A DNA stretch of 45,661 nucleotides, from the NCBI RefSeq assembly GCF_001742285.1, contig NZ_MIEK01000024.1:1-45661 (forward strand). The letters run 5' to 3'. The notes below the pieces were generated by a model. The model searched no databases and was not told the origin of the DNA. It worked only from the letters and a program-made list of their open reading frames with translations. Positions 8,701 to 16,900 of this stretch are shown piece by piece (position 1 is the stretch's first letter; each line of letters starts with the position of its first letter). The position numbers were made by a program, and so were the translations under genes. Source of the DNA: Enterococcus rivorum. GTDB taxonomy: Bacteria > Bacillota > Bacilli > Lactobacillales > Enterococcaceae.

Positions 8701-9529
8701 TTTGAATCGAGAAGCCTAGCGTTACTAAAGTTGTCGCACCACTGGCTAAGACAAACATTAAGTTGGAGCGTAGGAAAGCCATCCCAATGGTCACCGCTAA
8801 CATCATCAATGGCGGTAAAATGATTTTGACTAAGCCTTCGGTCGACGGTTTACTTTTTTCACTAGGTGCGTTTAAGGTTACTTTTTCTTCTGGTTCACGG
8901 TAAATAATCCGTGGTGAGCGGTGGAAATCTGGGTAATCCTCATAGACACTATAGCGAGAAGTGAAGATTTCACACAGGTCACTTTTGACCCCGCAGCCTT
9001 GGGTTAAATACAGCTCGTGGGGGAAGACTGTGATTGTATGTTGGGCAAAGGAAAGTTCATCGCCTTTTTCTAGAAGATAGCTTCCTTCCGTTGCTTGTTG
9101 GTTATTCACATAGACGTCTCCTGAAAGCAGGGCAAAGTGCCAGTGAGAGTCTTCTTTGGTTAAAATGCCTGAAAAGAAATCGTTGGCTAGTTCGACTGTG
9201 GCCCCTTTGACAGAGCTGATAATCATTTCTTTCTTATCTAGCGTATCTAAGATGATCGGTTTTGAAGCAGGGCTTAGAAAAATAGTGACTTCTCTACTAT
9301 CAGGCAAAGAAAGGGAAGTGCCTGTGGTTTCACTTAGTGGGACTTCCGTTCCAGCTAAGGTAGCGACCCAGCTTTCTTTCTTTTCAATCAGGATTTCATG
9401 CGCTTTTTCAATCGTTGCAATGTGTAAAGCGGCATGGGCTTCTTGAGAAATCCGTTGTTCTTTGCCTTCTTCTAATGTTAATTGGTAGCGAAAGCCTTGG
9501 AAATACAGGATTGCATTCATTTTGGTCAT
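5054..9529 (-). CDS. essC: EssC, FtsK/SpoIIIE ATPase of the type VII secretion system
   Basis: 1491 aa, usual length for the motor of Firmicutes T7SS. Order: forkhead-associated-like N-terminal region (1-200), two membrane segments (about 235-280), then three FtsK/SpoIIIE ATPase domains. Domain 1 has Walker A GTTGSGKS (Lys 680) and Walker B LLIDYKGGG (Asp 706). Domain 2 has Walker A PGYGKS (Lys 1023) and Walker B LLDFG (Asp 1049). Domain 3 has lost a clear P-loop ('VIGASQNEVENT'), as usual for EssC. ATG 9529 follows gaggag and directly abuts the essB stop. GC falls sharply from about 50% to about 30% below position 5,760 (residue about 1257), so the last 235 residues, which in EssC help select substrates, look exchanged together with the cargo genes. 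A partial second copy is at 1-314. Confidence 0.97.
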   Translation of the reverse strand: MTKMNAILYFQGFRYQLTLEEGKEQRISQEAHAALHIATIEKAHEILIEKKESWVATLAGTEVPLSETTGTSLSLPDSREVTIFLSPASKPIILDTLDKKEMIISSVKGATVELANDFFSGILTKEDSHWHFALLSGDVYVNNQQATEGSYLLEKGDELSFAQHTITVFPHELYLTQGCGVKSDLCEIFTSRYSVYEDYPDFHRSPRIIYREPEEKVTLNAPSEKSKPSTEGLVKIILPPLMMLAVTIGMAFLRSNLMFVLASGATTLVTLGFSIQNYFKTKKEHAQSLVDREVNYRDYLNTKAVELHQLIQEQKQGQHYHYPNVMELLTMTKSYSPRIYEKTALHFDFLYYRLGLGQHPASFDINYANKERGKQTDELEEAGYELYEQSLNLQNMPIQANLMHGPVGYIGPRNLVLEQLHLLVNQLAVFHSYHDVQFISIFPETEKEQWNWMRWLPHATLQDVNVRCFVYNQRSRDQVLNSLNQILKNRKNALEENRNSRESTLFSPHYVVMITDEKLILDHVVMEFFNEDPSHLGCSVIFVEDVMSSLSDNIKTVIDIRDRNTGVLLLEEGNLKNTTFQLDHFPEGFDKEELPRLLAPLNHLQNLKSSIPEAVTFLEMYGLETFDEFNVTQRWAEHSPHKTLAVPLGLRGKDDIVYLNLHEKAHGPHGLVAGTTGSGKSEIIQSYILSLAVNFHPYDVAFLLIDYKGGGMANLFRNLPHLLGTITNLDGAQSMRALISINAELKRRQRLFSENNVNHINQYQKLYKSGDVKEPMPHLFLISDEFAELKAEQPEFMKELVSTARIGRSLGIHLILATQKPSGVVNDQIWSNSKFKLALKVADKADSMEMLKTPDAAEITQAGRAYLQVGNNEIYELFQSAWSGADYAPDKEDQQIEDHTIYLVNELGQYELLTEDLSGLENAEEVKQIPTELDAIIDGIHDVAEQENIEPLPRPWLPPLAERIALSELHDVDFKEAWATEKQALKPVIGLVDIPSMQAQETLELNLTQEGHVAVFSSPGYGKSMFMQTVAMDLARVHNPERLNLYLLDFGTNGLLPLKRLPHVADTMSIDEEEKIVKFTRRITDELKRRKKLLSEYAVASLDMYERASGNEEPIIMILVDGYEGFKGSKFEEPLEKVIMQVAREGAGIGVHLLISAGRQNSLRMNLYSNIKTQIALKLIDDSEPRAIVGRTNLTIEDLPGRGLIKLDEPESFQTALPAEGEDTLQIIEAIQAEVKEMDEYWTGGRPEEIPMVPEDLNIIQFNEISKKKYEKTNGFVPIGLDLETVSVIPWDSNFEKHLSVIGASQNEVENTLKLFIQKIAETDNENIRHFVHIVDTNKNNYDYLGNEDVVVSYLSDEESMKNVLEGVLNEQRAIQEQNIDVSMNHYFMIVNIADFGEKIAKDLIPVCKELYEDFPMIKFITFGSPTEYGSKYDEFSKLVKQNKHGLLFMKYSDQSILTASNLNFKSPKLMNQEAYYVINDLAYQVKIPLV

Positions 9530-10807
9530 TTATTTTGCCTCCTCTTGAGAAGCAGGTGTGGTATCAGCTGTTCCGTTCTCTTTCACTGTTTCCTTTTTGT
9601 TAGCCTCGGCACTATCCGCAGTACCTAAACTTTCTTTTCGTTTCTCGTCATATTTTTGATAGTCTTTTTCTAAGGCATCGATTTGTTCTTCTCGTTTTGT
9701 TCCGCTTAATTTAGTATCATTACGAACTTGTTCGATTTTTTCTGTAATCCCGTAAATGATTAAATCAGATTCTTCTAGTTTTTTGGCAATATCTAACGCT
9801 TCGTCTAGATTTCCACGACCATTTTCAATCCAATAATCTAAGTAAGCTTCGTTAGAACGTAAGGTAATATTGTTTAAAATGACTTTTTTCTGCTGGTCGT
9901 TTAATTGTTTCCCTTGAACAAAACTATAAGCTAAAGAATATTTTTGCGTGAAAGGAAGACTGCCTGTTTTCACAGGTTCTAACTTAGTAATTACCGCTTC
10001 ATAGTCATTTTTCAAAAAGGCTGTATCCGCTTCTTGCATCCGATCTTTAAATGGCATTTGGAAGAAGAGCAAGTAAACCAAAGGCACAATAAGAATCGCT
10101 ACGACAATCGGCATCCAAATAGACAGTTGTTTCATTAAAAGAAATTTTGATTTTGCTACTTGGCGTGTGGTTTCTTTTGTTGTTTCGACGGTTTGATTAT
10201 AGTTTTCTAACAAGTAAGCTTGGATTTCCGTAAAGCTTTCGGCTTTTAAAATAGTTTGAATAAACGTAGAGCCTTTTTTGATTTCTAATTGTCCTTCGTA
10301 CAAGGTCGTGAAATCTGCTTTTTCTTCAAACAAGCTAATAATCAAACATTTATATTGACGTAATAAAACCGCTGCATTGGTTTCTTTTGGCGGCATTTTT
10401 CCTTCTAAGCCACGGTAGGCAATCTTTGGTAATAAGTTGTAGTCAAACAGAATATTTTCTGGGTGAATAAAGAAGGTAAAAGGCAGCTCTAATAAGTCCG
10501 CAATCTGGCCCATATTTGCCATCGCTCGTAGTTTATCCGCTTTAGATTGTTCTTTTAACGTGCTAAAAGAAATCGTTTCTGCCGGAATGTCGTAAGCAAA
10601 AGTGACGGCATCTTCCTCCCAATGAATGGTCATTGCCAAAAGCAGTGGGTTTGAAATTTTTAGTAGTGCTAAATCTTTTTCTTCAGGGACTTGTACTTCT
10701 GATTTTCTAAGAGCTAAGACCCATTCTTGCGGTGTTTTTTTATAATTGTATGTTTGCTTTTCTAAAACAATTGCTGTTTCCATCACTTTTTCATTTACTG
10801 TCTCCAT
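9530..10807 (-). CDS. essB: EssB, T7SS membrane scaffold protein
   Basis: 425 aa, YukC/EssB family. The cytoplasmic N-terminal half (residues 1-215) corresponds to the pseudokinase-like domain. A single membrane segment follows ('WMPIVVAILIVPLVYLLFF', about 225-245), then an extracytoplasmic helical region and a Lys/Glu/Thr-rich tail. The start ATG overlaps the esaB stop by one base (TAATG) and has ggagg 10 nt upstream. EssB forms part of the membrane channel with EsaA and EssC. It lies directly upstream of essC with no gap. Confidence 0.95.
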   Translation of the reverse strand: METVNEKVMETAIVLEKQTYNYKKTPQEWVLALRKSEVQVPEEKDLALLKISNPLLLAMTIHWEEDAVTFAYDIPAETISFSTLKEQSKADKLRAMANMGQIADLLELPFTFFIHPENILFDYNLLPKIAYRGLEGKMPPKETNAAVLLRQYKCLIISLFEEKADFTTLYEGQLEIKKGSTFIQTILKAESFTEIQAYLLENYNQTVETTKETTRQVAKSKFLLMKQLSIWMPIVVAILIVPLVYLLFFQMPFKDRMQEADTAFLKNDYEAVITKLEPVKTGSLPFTQKYSLAYSFVQGKQLNDQQKKVILNNITLRSNEAYLDYWIENGRGNLDEALDIAKKLEESDLIIYGITEKIEQVRNDTKLSGTKREEQIDALEKDYQKYDEKRKESLGTADSAEANKKETVKENGTADTTPASQEEAK

Positions 10808-11070
10808 TAAATTTGCGCCTCCAAAACCTCTATTATGTCACCGTCTGTAATCGGGTACTGTTTTAATTTTTTTTCTTCGTCTAACAAAATCCCTTTGTTA
10901 ATAATTTTCAGTTGATATTTTTTCAGGTCTTTAGGCCGCCCAAAAATCTGATTGATTTCTCGGACAAAGCGATAGACACTAATGTTTCTAGGAATTCTTA
11001 AATCTGCTGACTTGTCTTTGTTCCCTTGGTAAAGCAAGGTAATGTTGATATGTTCTTTATTTTCCGCCAT
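10807..11070 (-). CDS. esaB: EsaB, ubiquitin-like cytosolic T7SS component
   Basis: 87 aa, YukD family beta-grasp protein. I chose ATG 11070 (MAENKEHINI) over the longer frame from 11121 because gagg lies 8 nt before it and the length then matches the family. Conserved features include 'KYQLKIINKGILLDEEKKL' and 'ITDGDIIEVL'. It overlaps essA by 14 nt and touches essB by one base, so all three are translationally coupled. In S. aureus EsaB influences substrate expression and secretion. Confidence 0.94.
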   Translation of the reverse strand: MAENKEHINITLLYQGNKDKSADLRIPRNISVYRFVREINQIFGRPKDLKKYQLKIINKGILLDEEKKLKQYPITDGDIIEVLEAQI

Positions 11071-11542
11071 GTTGTTGACCTCGTTTTCTGCTGTTATACG
11101 TATAGAGAACCAGCGTGACACCTGTCACAAAAAGTGCACCTAGTATCAGAGGGAGAAACGACGGAGGAGAAGAGACCGCTTCGGCAGTTTCTTCTCGCTG
11201 TGTCGCTAACTCGTTATTATTTCCTTGAGCTGTAAATAATTGTTTCGTCTCTAACTCATTTTTTAATAAAGGCACCTTCTTGGTAAACAATTCTTGTTGC
11301 TGCTGTTCTTGTTGCTGGGCTTTTATTTCTTCTGCTTTTGCTAATTTTTCCTGTTGCTCTGTGTTAAACAATCGATCATCGACAGTGAAATTTTTAGATT
11401 TTCCGTCATCGGACTGGGTTTTATTTAGTCGTTCTGTTTTTAATTCTAAATTGTTATCCAACAATGTCTCGTTCCCATAGGCGAGTGAAGAAAAACCTGT
11501 TAAAGCGATCGCAACTAAAAAAGTAATGAGTCCTTTTTTCAT
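11057..11542 (-). CDS. essA: EssA, T7SS membrane protein
   Basis: 161 aa. ATG 11542 is chosen because it overlaps the esaA stop in an ATGA, the usual coupling; a longer frame exists to 11584 but lies inside esaA. A hydrophobic N-terminal segment (signal or anchor, residues 3-22) is followed by a Gln/Glu/Lys-rich coiled stretch ('EEIKAQQQEQQQQE') and one C-terminal membrane helix ('LPLILGALFVTGVTLVLYTY', about 127-147) before a basic tail. Size and topology fit EssA. Confidence 0.9.
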   Translation of the reverse strand: MKKGLITFLVAIALTGFSSLAYGNETLLDNNLELKTERLNKTQSDDGKSKNFTVDDRLFNTEQQEKLAKAEEIKAQQQEQQQQELFTKKVPLLKNELETKQLFTAQGNNNELATQREETAEAVSSPPSFLPLILGALFVTGVTLVLYTYNSRKRGQQHGGK

Positions 11543-14500
11543 TTTGCTGTCACGCCTTTCCCTTTTCTTTTTCGAGGGTTCCAAATAAATAGGTTGAATA
11601 AAAATAGTCCAACTAACAGGAGCAAGTAAAGAATAATATTAGTAACATTCAGTGCTTGGCTGGCTAAGATGTCAGAAAGGTTGTTTTCTCCAACCGATAG
11701 CGGGTTGATGAAACTGATTAGCTGAACCATTGGATTGTTTCCTTTGGTTACTCCGATGGCGTTCGTTACGAAGATATAACTAATAAATAGGAATAAGCTA
11801 ATGGCAAAACCGGAAACTTTGAATTGTTTTAATAGATAATGATTTAGTAAGGTAAAGATGAGCATGAACAGGACGATCATCATGAGCCAAACAATTTGTG
11901 CCTCTTTGATAATCCCTAGCTCTCCAATACTTAACAAGCCTAGAATCAAGCCTAAAACGAAACCTACAACGGTTAAGAAGATGGTCTCCATAATATTATC
12001 TTTAAACCATAGCTCTTCTCGTTTGAAACGGTCTTTGACTTTTCGAACAATCGGCTGTGTGGCAAAAAGATACGCTGTAAATAAGCTCATCGTATACATA
12101 ATTAAAATCCAAGTGAACGGTTCATTGATTTCAGTTGTTTTAATAGTTGCTTCTGATTTTCCGTTGACCGGATTGGCAATAAACTGCAGCAAGGTATTGT
12201 TTGGGACACCATCTTTGTGGGCATTATCCAAAACTTTAATAAAGGACGAAACAAAGTCATTGTTGTTGGCTAATTCTTTGTTTAGTTGTTCCATAATCAC
12301 GTCTGCATTGGAGGAAAGATCTTCCCCATTTTTTTGTGCGCGAGCCACTTCTTGGTCAAAGGAAGTGAAGACGGATTTTACGCTTTCGGCTTCTTTAACG
12401 TTCATATCAGAAGTATCTTTCAGTAGCTCGGTTTGTTTTTTCAAGGCATCCAACATCGTATCAATCGCTGAAATTTCAGTATCGGTACTGGTATTGTCAG
12501 CAGCAATTTTTGTTTCAGCAGTCGTCATCTCTTTCGATGTTTTCTGCCACTCGTCTAGTTTGACTAATTGTTCTTGAACGGTTTCATTTAAACTAGCGGT
12601 GTTGGCCTGGATGTCGCTAAGTTTTTCTTTAATCGTATCGGATTGTCTTTGGATATCCGTTGCTGATTTTTGTAAGTCTGTTAATTGTTGTTTTTGCTTC
12701 AAATAGTCGCCGCTGTTAAAGGTTTCATTTAAGACGGCTTTAAACATTGTCGTCAAGTCCATTCCCAGTAAGTTATTAAAAATCTCGAATGGGTACTTTT
12801 CATAATCCTTTAGCTCGTCGTTGACTGTTTTGTATAGTTCTCTGATTTTACCCACTTCTTCAGCGTAATCCTTTTTCGCTGTCTGATATCTTTCTGATAA
12901 GAAGGCAGAGGTATCGATTGTTTGTTGCCACGCAATTGTGTAATTTTTCTCTACAATCTCTGCTGGATCTACTGGATCTGTTGGTTCCGCTGGGTCCTGG
13001 CCCCTCGGAGTAGGAGTAATCGTTTGTGTTACAGGAATAATCGTTTCTTGAGTAGGAGCTGCTTCCTGTGTAGCTTCCCCTTGTGTTGGTTCAGCAGTTG
13101 CTTCTCCCTCTCCAGCTGGTTCTGTTGGAGTGGCGTTTTCTTCTCCAGTGGTGTTGCTACTCTCTGCAGGTGCAATAACTTTTACATTCGGTGTTGCAGC
13201 TCTGCCTAATGTTTTAACACTTCGTGCAGACAAGGAAATAGTGATAGGAACAATCGGCACATCTGAAGATTGCTCGTTATAGGTATCAGAAAATTGATAA
13301 TAAATATACTTTCTATTTGTGTAGTTCCCACTGATAGTAAAAGAAACGCCTGGATAAATTTCTTCATCATTGCCATAAAACAGCTTAATTCCTTCAGGGA
13401 TTTCGCCAAATGTAATCGTTCCACCACTTAAATCGGTTGTTTCAATCGTAAAGTATTTTCTTTGCTTAAAAATATTATTTCGCTGATCCGTTAGTCTTGT
13501 ATACGCCCGTTCCAAATCTCGATAATAATAACTTTCAGCGACTACAGCTGGGTCTGTTTCCCAAATTAAAGGGTTTAGCTGAGGGATATCTGGATCTTCT
13601 TGATTTTTTTCGTTTACTAGATTAATGGTTTCATTGATTGTGCTAATTCTTTCAAGGGCTTTATCCGTTAGCTTTTTAATATCAGTTAGAGGCTGACCAT
13701 CTCCATAAGGAGGGTGGGCATAATCAAATAATGGGTTTCCATCACCATCAGCTTTGTAGGGCAGGCTATTTAAACGTTCTTGCATTTTTTCTAAATAGTG
13801 TTGATTGAATTTCGATATTGCATTTAAGTCAGGGGTCTTGTAGCCCATTTTTTTCAGAACATCTGCAAAGGTTGCTTTTGGTTGCTCCACCGATGTAGAG
13901 ACTCTTAAAGACTTAAAAAATTGTTCTTTGTACGTATCAAAATATTTGTCTTCGATGTTTGTTAAAGCGGTTGTTTGTTCTTCAACTTTCTTTTGCGATT
14001 CTACCAATTGTTCATTTAATGTATCCATTTGTTTAATATATTGGCCACTGCCATCTTGAGAGGCGATGAAATCCTGTTGTAATCCTTGGTTTAAACTGTC
14101 CAAGTTTGAGTACAACTTGTTTGTTTCAGAACTTAAGACACTTTGGTCCATCGACATTAAAATCGCAGCGAATTCTTCATAGCTTACTTTACCTTCTGCA
14201 CGTTGTTTGATTAAGCCATCTAATAAGCCGGAGAAATCTTGCTGACTACTAATTAACGCATCTGGGTTTTTCAAAAACTCTGTCAACGTGGTCGTTAATA
14301 AATCATTCGCTTGTAACGCGCTGTGAGATTGAGAGGTAATGCTTGGTAAGTATTCTTTAAAGTTGATGGTTGGCTGATACAGAACACTTTGGAAATTGTT
14401 CACAGAATTTGTTTGATTGTTGTATACTTTTTCAATATTTTTTTGGGCAGTAAACAAGTTACTTAAAATACTGACAACATACATATCTACTAATTGCTGA

Positions 14501-14961
14501 TTGAGTCCGTTAACAATTTTGTTTCCTGCGCTTTTAGATTCGTTCTCTAGGGTAGCATTGCCATTAGCATTGATTTTGTAATTAACCTGTATTTTTTCTG
14601 GAGCAACACTGTCTACATCTAATAGCTTGCTGGAGAAATTACTAGGAATCGTAACTAATAAATTATAAGTGCCGTTTTTTAAACCGTTTTCTCCGATACC
14701 TCGGCTAACGGTAAACCAATTGTAGGTAGTATCTTTTTCGATTTTTTTGACATAGTCAGCTCCTAGATTATAATCTGCACCTTCTTTATGTATGCCAATA
14801 TCTTCGTTGACTAACGCGATATTTAAACGAACATCTTTTTCTTCCTGTTCTTTTTTTGCAGAAATATCTGTAAAATCACGATTCATGAAGATAAGTGCAA
14901 TGAGTAATATAATGACCATCCAAACGGATTTAAGTATATAGTATAGTTTTTTGCTATTCAT
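11539..14961 (-). CDS. esaA: EsaA, large T7SS membrane protein (YueB family)
   Basis: 1140 aa: one membrane segment near the N-terminus (about 8-26), a very large extracellular domain with long helical stretches, and five or six C-terminal membrane helices (from about residue 945). The B. subtilis homologue YueB is the SPP1 phage receptor. Unusual here is an inserted beta-type region (about 500-590) followed by an 80-residue Pro/Thr/Glu/Ala-rich linker (about 590-670, 'EPTQGEATQEAAPTQE') in the extracellular part. ATG 14961 has aggag 8 nt upstream. It lies 82 nt after esxA, separated by a hairpin. Confidence 0.95.
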   Translation of the reverse strand: MNSKKLYYILKSVWMVIILLIALIFMNRDFTDISAKKEQEEKDVRLNIALVNEDIGIHKEGADYNLGADYVKKIEKDTTYNWFTVSRGIGENGLKNGTYNLLVTIPSNFSSKLLDVDSVAPEKIQVNYKINANGNATLENESKSAGNKIVNGLNQQLVDMYVVSILSNLFTAQKNIEKVYNNQTNSVNNFQSVLYQPTINFKEYLPSITSQSHSALQANDLLTTTLTEFLKNPDALISSQQDFSGLLDGLIKQRAEGKVSYEEFAAILMSMDQSVLSSETNKLYSNLDSLNQGLQQDFIASQDGSGQYIKQMDTLNEQLVESQKKVEEQTTALTNIEDKYFDTYKEQFFKSLRVSTSVEQPKATFADVLKKMGYKTPDLNAISKFNQHYLEKMQERLNSLPYKADGDGNPLFDYAHPPYGDGQPLTDIKKLTDKALERISTINETINLVNEKNQEDPDIPQLNPLIWETDPAVVAESYYYRDLERAYTRLTDQRNNIFKQRKYFTIETTDLSGGTITFGEIPEGIKLFYGNDEEIYPGVSFTISGNYTNRKYIYYQFSDTYNEQSSDVPIVPITISLSARSVKTLGRAATPNVKVIAPAESSNTTGEENATPTEPAGEGEATAEPTQGEATQEAAPTQETIIPVTQTITPTPRGQDPAEPTDPVDPAEIVEKNYTIAWQQTIDTSAFLSERYQTAKKDYAEEVGKIRELYKTVNDELKDYEKYPFEIFNNLLGMDLTTMFKAVLNETFNSGDYLKQKQQLTDLQKSATDIQRQSDTIKEKLSDIQANTASLNETVQEQLVKLDEWQKTSKEMTTAETKIAADNTSTDTEISAIDTMLDALKKQTELLKDTSDMNVKEAESVKSVFTSFDQEVARAQKNGEDLSSNADVIMEQLNKELANNNDFVSSFIKVLDNAHKDGVPNNTLLQFIANPVNGKSEATIKTTEINEPFTWILIMYTMSLFTAYLFATQPIVRKVKDRFKREELWFKDNIMETIFLTVVGFVLGLILGLLSIGELGIIKEAQIVWLMMIVLFMLIFTLLNHYLLKQFKVSGFAISLFLFISYIFVTNAIGVTKGNNPMVQLISFINPLSVGENNLSDILASQALNVTNIILYLLLLVGLFLFNLFIWNPRKRKGKGVTAK

Positions 14962-14983
14962 TCTTCATTCTCCTAATAGAAAT

Positions 14984-15021
14984 AGGGGCAAGAAAGGAAC
15001 CATTATTCCTTCCTTACCCCT
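14984..15021 (-). terminator. Hairpin between esxA and esaA (partial terminator or attenuator)
   Basis: 16-nt arms 14984-14999 and 15006-15021 pair with two mismatches or wobbles around a 6-nt loop. On minus the stem is followed only by a weak U-rich stretch, suggesting partial termination or 3'-end protection, which would keep esxA mRNA in excess over the membrane genes. Confidence 0.6.
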
Positions 15022-15043
15022 TGATAAATCTTAATGTAATCGA

Positions 15044-15337
15044 TTAACGATTATTGATTGCTTGAGAAATATCGTTATCTGTATCTCTCATAATTTGAGC
15101 AACTGAACGTAATTGTTGGTTAATTTGCTCTAGTAATTCACCAAATTCACGAATTTTTGGTTGTAGCTCAACAAATTGGTTATCAAAACTTTCAAAACCA
15201 CTACCTTCCCAGTTTGAACGAATTGCCTCTTGTTCTCTTTCTAGGTTAGATAATACCGTTAAGATTTCTTCTGAACCTTGTGTGTATTTTGTTGCTGATG
15301 TTTCTAATTCTTCTGGTGATAATTTAATTTGTGCCAT
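15044..15337 (-). CDS. esxA: EsxA, WXG100 secreted protein
   Basis: 97 aa, ESAT-6/WXG100 family helical hairpin with the WEG turn at residues 43-45 and a C-terminal acidic/hydrophobic export signature ('AQIMRDTDNDIS'). ATG 15337 is chosen because GGAGG lies 9 nt upstream; the alternative ATG at 15346 directly follows the Shine-Dalgarno and cannot use it. First gene of the T7SS operon, with its own promoter at about 15461-15489. It is normally a secreted homodimer required for function of the apparatus. Confidence 0.96.
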   Translation of the reverse strand: MAQIKLSPEELETSATKYTQGSEEILTVLSNLEREQEAIRSNWEGSGFESFDNQFVELQPKIREFGELLEQINQQLRSVAQIMRDTDNDISQAINNR

Positions 15338-15460
15338 CTTTTTCATCCTCCAATTAAAATTGTTTCATATCTGATCTTTAAGTGATATGTTCTCAAAAAA
15401 TGAACCAAGCAAGTAAATAGACGCGCTGATTCGCCTTAAATCATCTCGGTTATACTAACT

Positions 15461-15489
15461 ATCATAAAATTTTTATCTTATAATTGCAA
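15461..15489 (-). promoter_or_regulatory. Promoter candidate of the T7SS operon
   Basis: On minus: -35 TTGCAA (15484-15489), 17-bp spacer, -10 TATGAT (15461-15466), about 125 nt upstream of the esxA start. The long leader between them shows nothing I can name. Confidence 0.65.
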
Positions 15490-15885
15490 CCCTTTTTTTA
15501 AATTATTTATGTGCTTGTTTCCTTTACTACGTATATATCTGTTTGAATTAGAGTGTTGGCGTGCGAATGTTGTGATTGGTGGCTTTTTATCAACTTTTTC
15601 CTTATTTTATAAAAAAAATGAGAATACTAAAATTGTCGAAAAGAATAAAAGTTTCTATATTTTATTATTGAAATATTAAAAAGAAGTAATTTTTAATGAA
15701 TAACATATAATGGATATTTATTTAATTTATTTTATTGAATAGTAATTGTTTTTGTTTTGTATATTAGTACGGGGTGTTTTCTTATGTTTTGATAAGGAAG
15801 AAGAGCGAGCAGTAACGTAGGTTGCTTCCAAGAGGATAATAAAGAGACTGTAGGAAAGATAGAAGGTAGGTTATTTTTACTCACT
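15490..15885. other. AT-rich intergenic region between esxA promoter and kinase gene
   Basis: About 400 bp with no convincing ORF, repeat or RNA motif. It is very AT-rich on the T7SS side; a somewhat more GC-rich patch lies at 15,770-15,860 with no feature I can identify. Confidence 0.5.
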
Positions 15886-15932
15886 AAAAATAAAAAAATG
15901 AAGCACGTCAAAAAATTTTTTTTGGCGTGCTC
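15886..15932 (-). terminator. Rho-independent terminator of the PfkB kinase gene
   Basis: Stem of 15900-15910 with 15922-15932 (gagcacgcc pairing with gacgtgcttc, extended by A/T pairs), followed on minus by a U-rich tail (A-rich 15886-15899 on plus). Confidence 0.82.
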
Positions 15933-15943
15933 ACTGTAACTAG

Positions 15944-16900
15944 TTAGATATTTTTTATTTTCACTATATTTATTTGATTTTTTAAAGCTAGCACATTGGT
16001 CATTGTTACAAAACCCACTTTTTTTTCTAAGGCATTGCTCATACCACAAGCCATGGCATAACGTAAGGTTTCTTCAATCGAAAAATGTTGATCTAAACCA
16101 TAAGCAATACCACCAACCGTCGCATCACCAGAGCCAGTGGGGTTCACTACCTCTATTTGTGGGATGGTGATATCGAATAGTTGGTTATTTACTCTAGCGA
16201 GGGCTCCAAGGCTTCCGCAAGAAATTAGTACAAAAGGAACATTATCCAATAGTTCATGAGATAAGTAAGGAATGACGTCTTTTTTTTGTTTAAGGGGTTG
16301 ACCAATTAACTCTGAGAACTCTTGGATATTTGGTTTGATAAAATATGGTTTAACTGGTCCTGTCAAAACATTTTTTAGCTGAATGCCAGATAGATCTGTC
16401 AATACTTTGATAGAGTTTCCTAAAGACGCCTGTATTTCTTCTAAATAGTTTTTGTAAAGCTGTTCATTTTTTGTGTTTGCAGAACCACAGACTGCAATCG
16501 TTGTTACTTCTTTTTCAGAAGTTGTCAATGTGATGATTTTTTGAAGTATTTCTTTTGCTGTAGTGTCTGTTATCTCAGGACCAAGTTCAACAATTTCAGT
16601 CTGATTTTTAGCTTGATCCATAATAGTGACCGCATTTCTTGATTCTCCTGGGATCGTAAGGAAAAACGAATCGAAATGCTCTGTTTCAAGATGTGTTTGA
16701 ATGAGCTTGCCATTCTCTCCAGCTAAGACACCAATGGCTTGTACTCGACTTCCTAAAATTGCCGCAGTCCGACTGGCATTAATGCCCTTTCCTCCAACTG
16801 CTTTCACGGGATTGTTGCATCGGTTCATCGCTCCGATTGAAAACGTGTCAGTAAAATAAATTGAGTCCATCGATGGATTTAAAGTAACAGTTAAAATCAT
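15944..16900 (-). CDS. PfkB-family sugar-phosphate kinase (1-phosphofructokinase/tagatose-6-phosphate kinase type)
   Basis: 318 aa, LacC/FruK branch of the PfkB ribokinase-like family. The first signature 'VGGKGINAS' is at residues 35-43, and the second 'NPTGSGDATVGG' at 253-264 carries the anion hole GSGD with catalytic Asp 259. ATG 16900 is preceded by aaggagg. It probably phosphorylates the ketose phosphate made from the sugar imported by the neighbouring PTS, giving a bisphosphate, or acts on a related intermediate. It lies downstream of the DeoR gene on the same strand with a 330-bp gap, so it may be co-transcribed or have its own promoter. Substrate unknown. Confidence 0.88.
   Translation of the reverse strand: MILTVTLNPSMDSIYFTDTFSIGAMNRCNNPVKAVGGKGINASRTAAILGSRVQAIGVLAGENGKLIQTHLETEHFDSFFLTIPGESRNAVTIMDQAKNQTEIVELGPEITDTTAKEILQKIITLTTSEKEVTTIAVCGSANTKNEQLYKNYLEEIQASLGNSIKVLTDLSGIQLKNVLTGPVKPYFIKPNIQEFSELIGQPLKQKKDVIPYLSHELLDNVPFVLISCGSLGALARVNNQLFDITIPQIEVVNPTGSGDATVGGIAYGLDQHFSIEETLRYAMACGMSNALEKKVGFVTMTNVLALKNQINIVKIKNI

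Noticed and set aside
11858-12577. 239-aa plus-strand ORF opposite esaA
   Set aside because: It is antisense to the membrane-rich end of esaA, has no ribosome site, and its hydrophobic/Ser-rich composition is what the complement of esaA codons gives.
15732-16049. 105-aa minus-strand ORF overlapping the end of the kinase gene
   Set aside because: Out of frame with the kinase over its first 100 nt and then runs through the terminator; no ribosome site.
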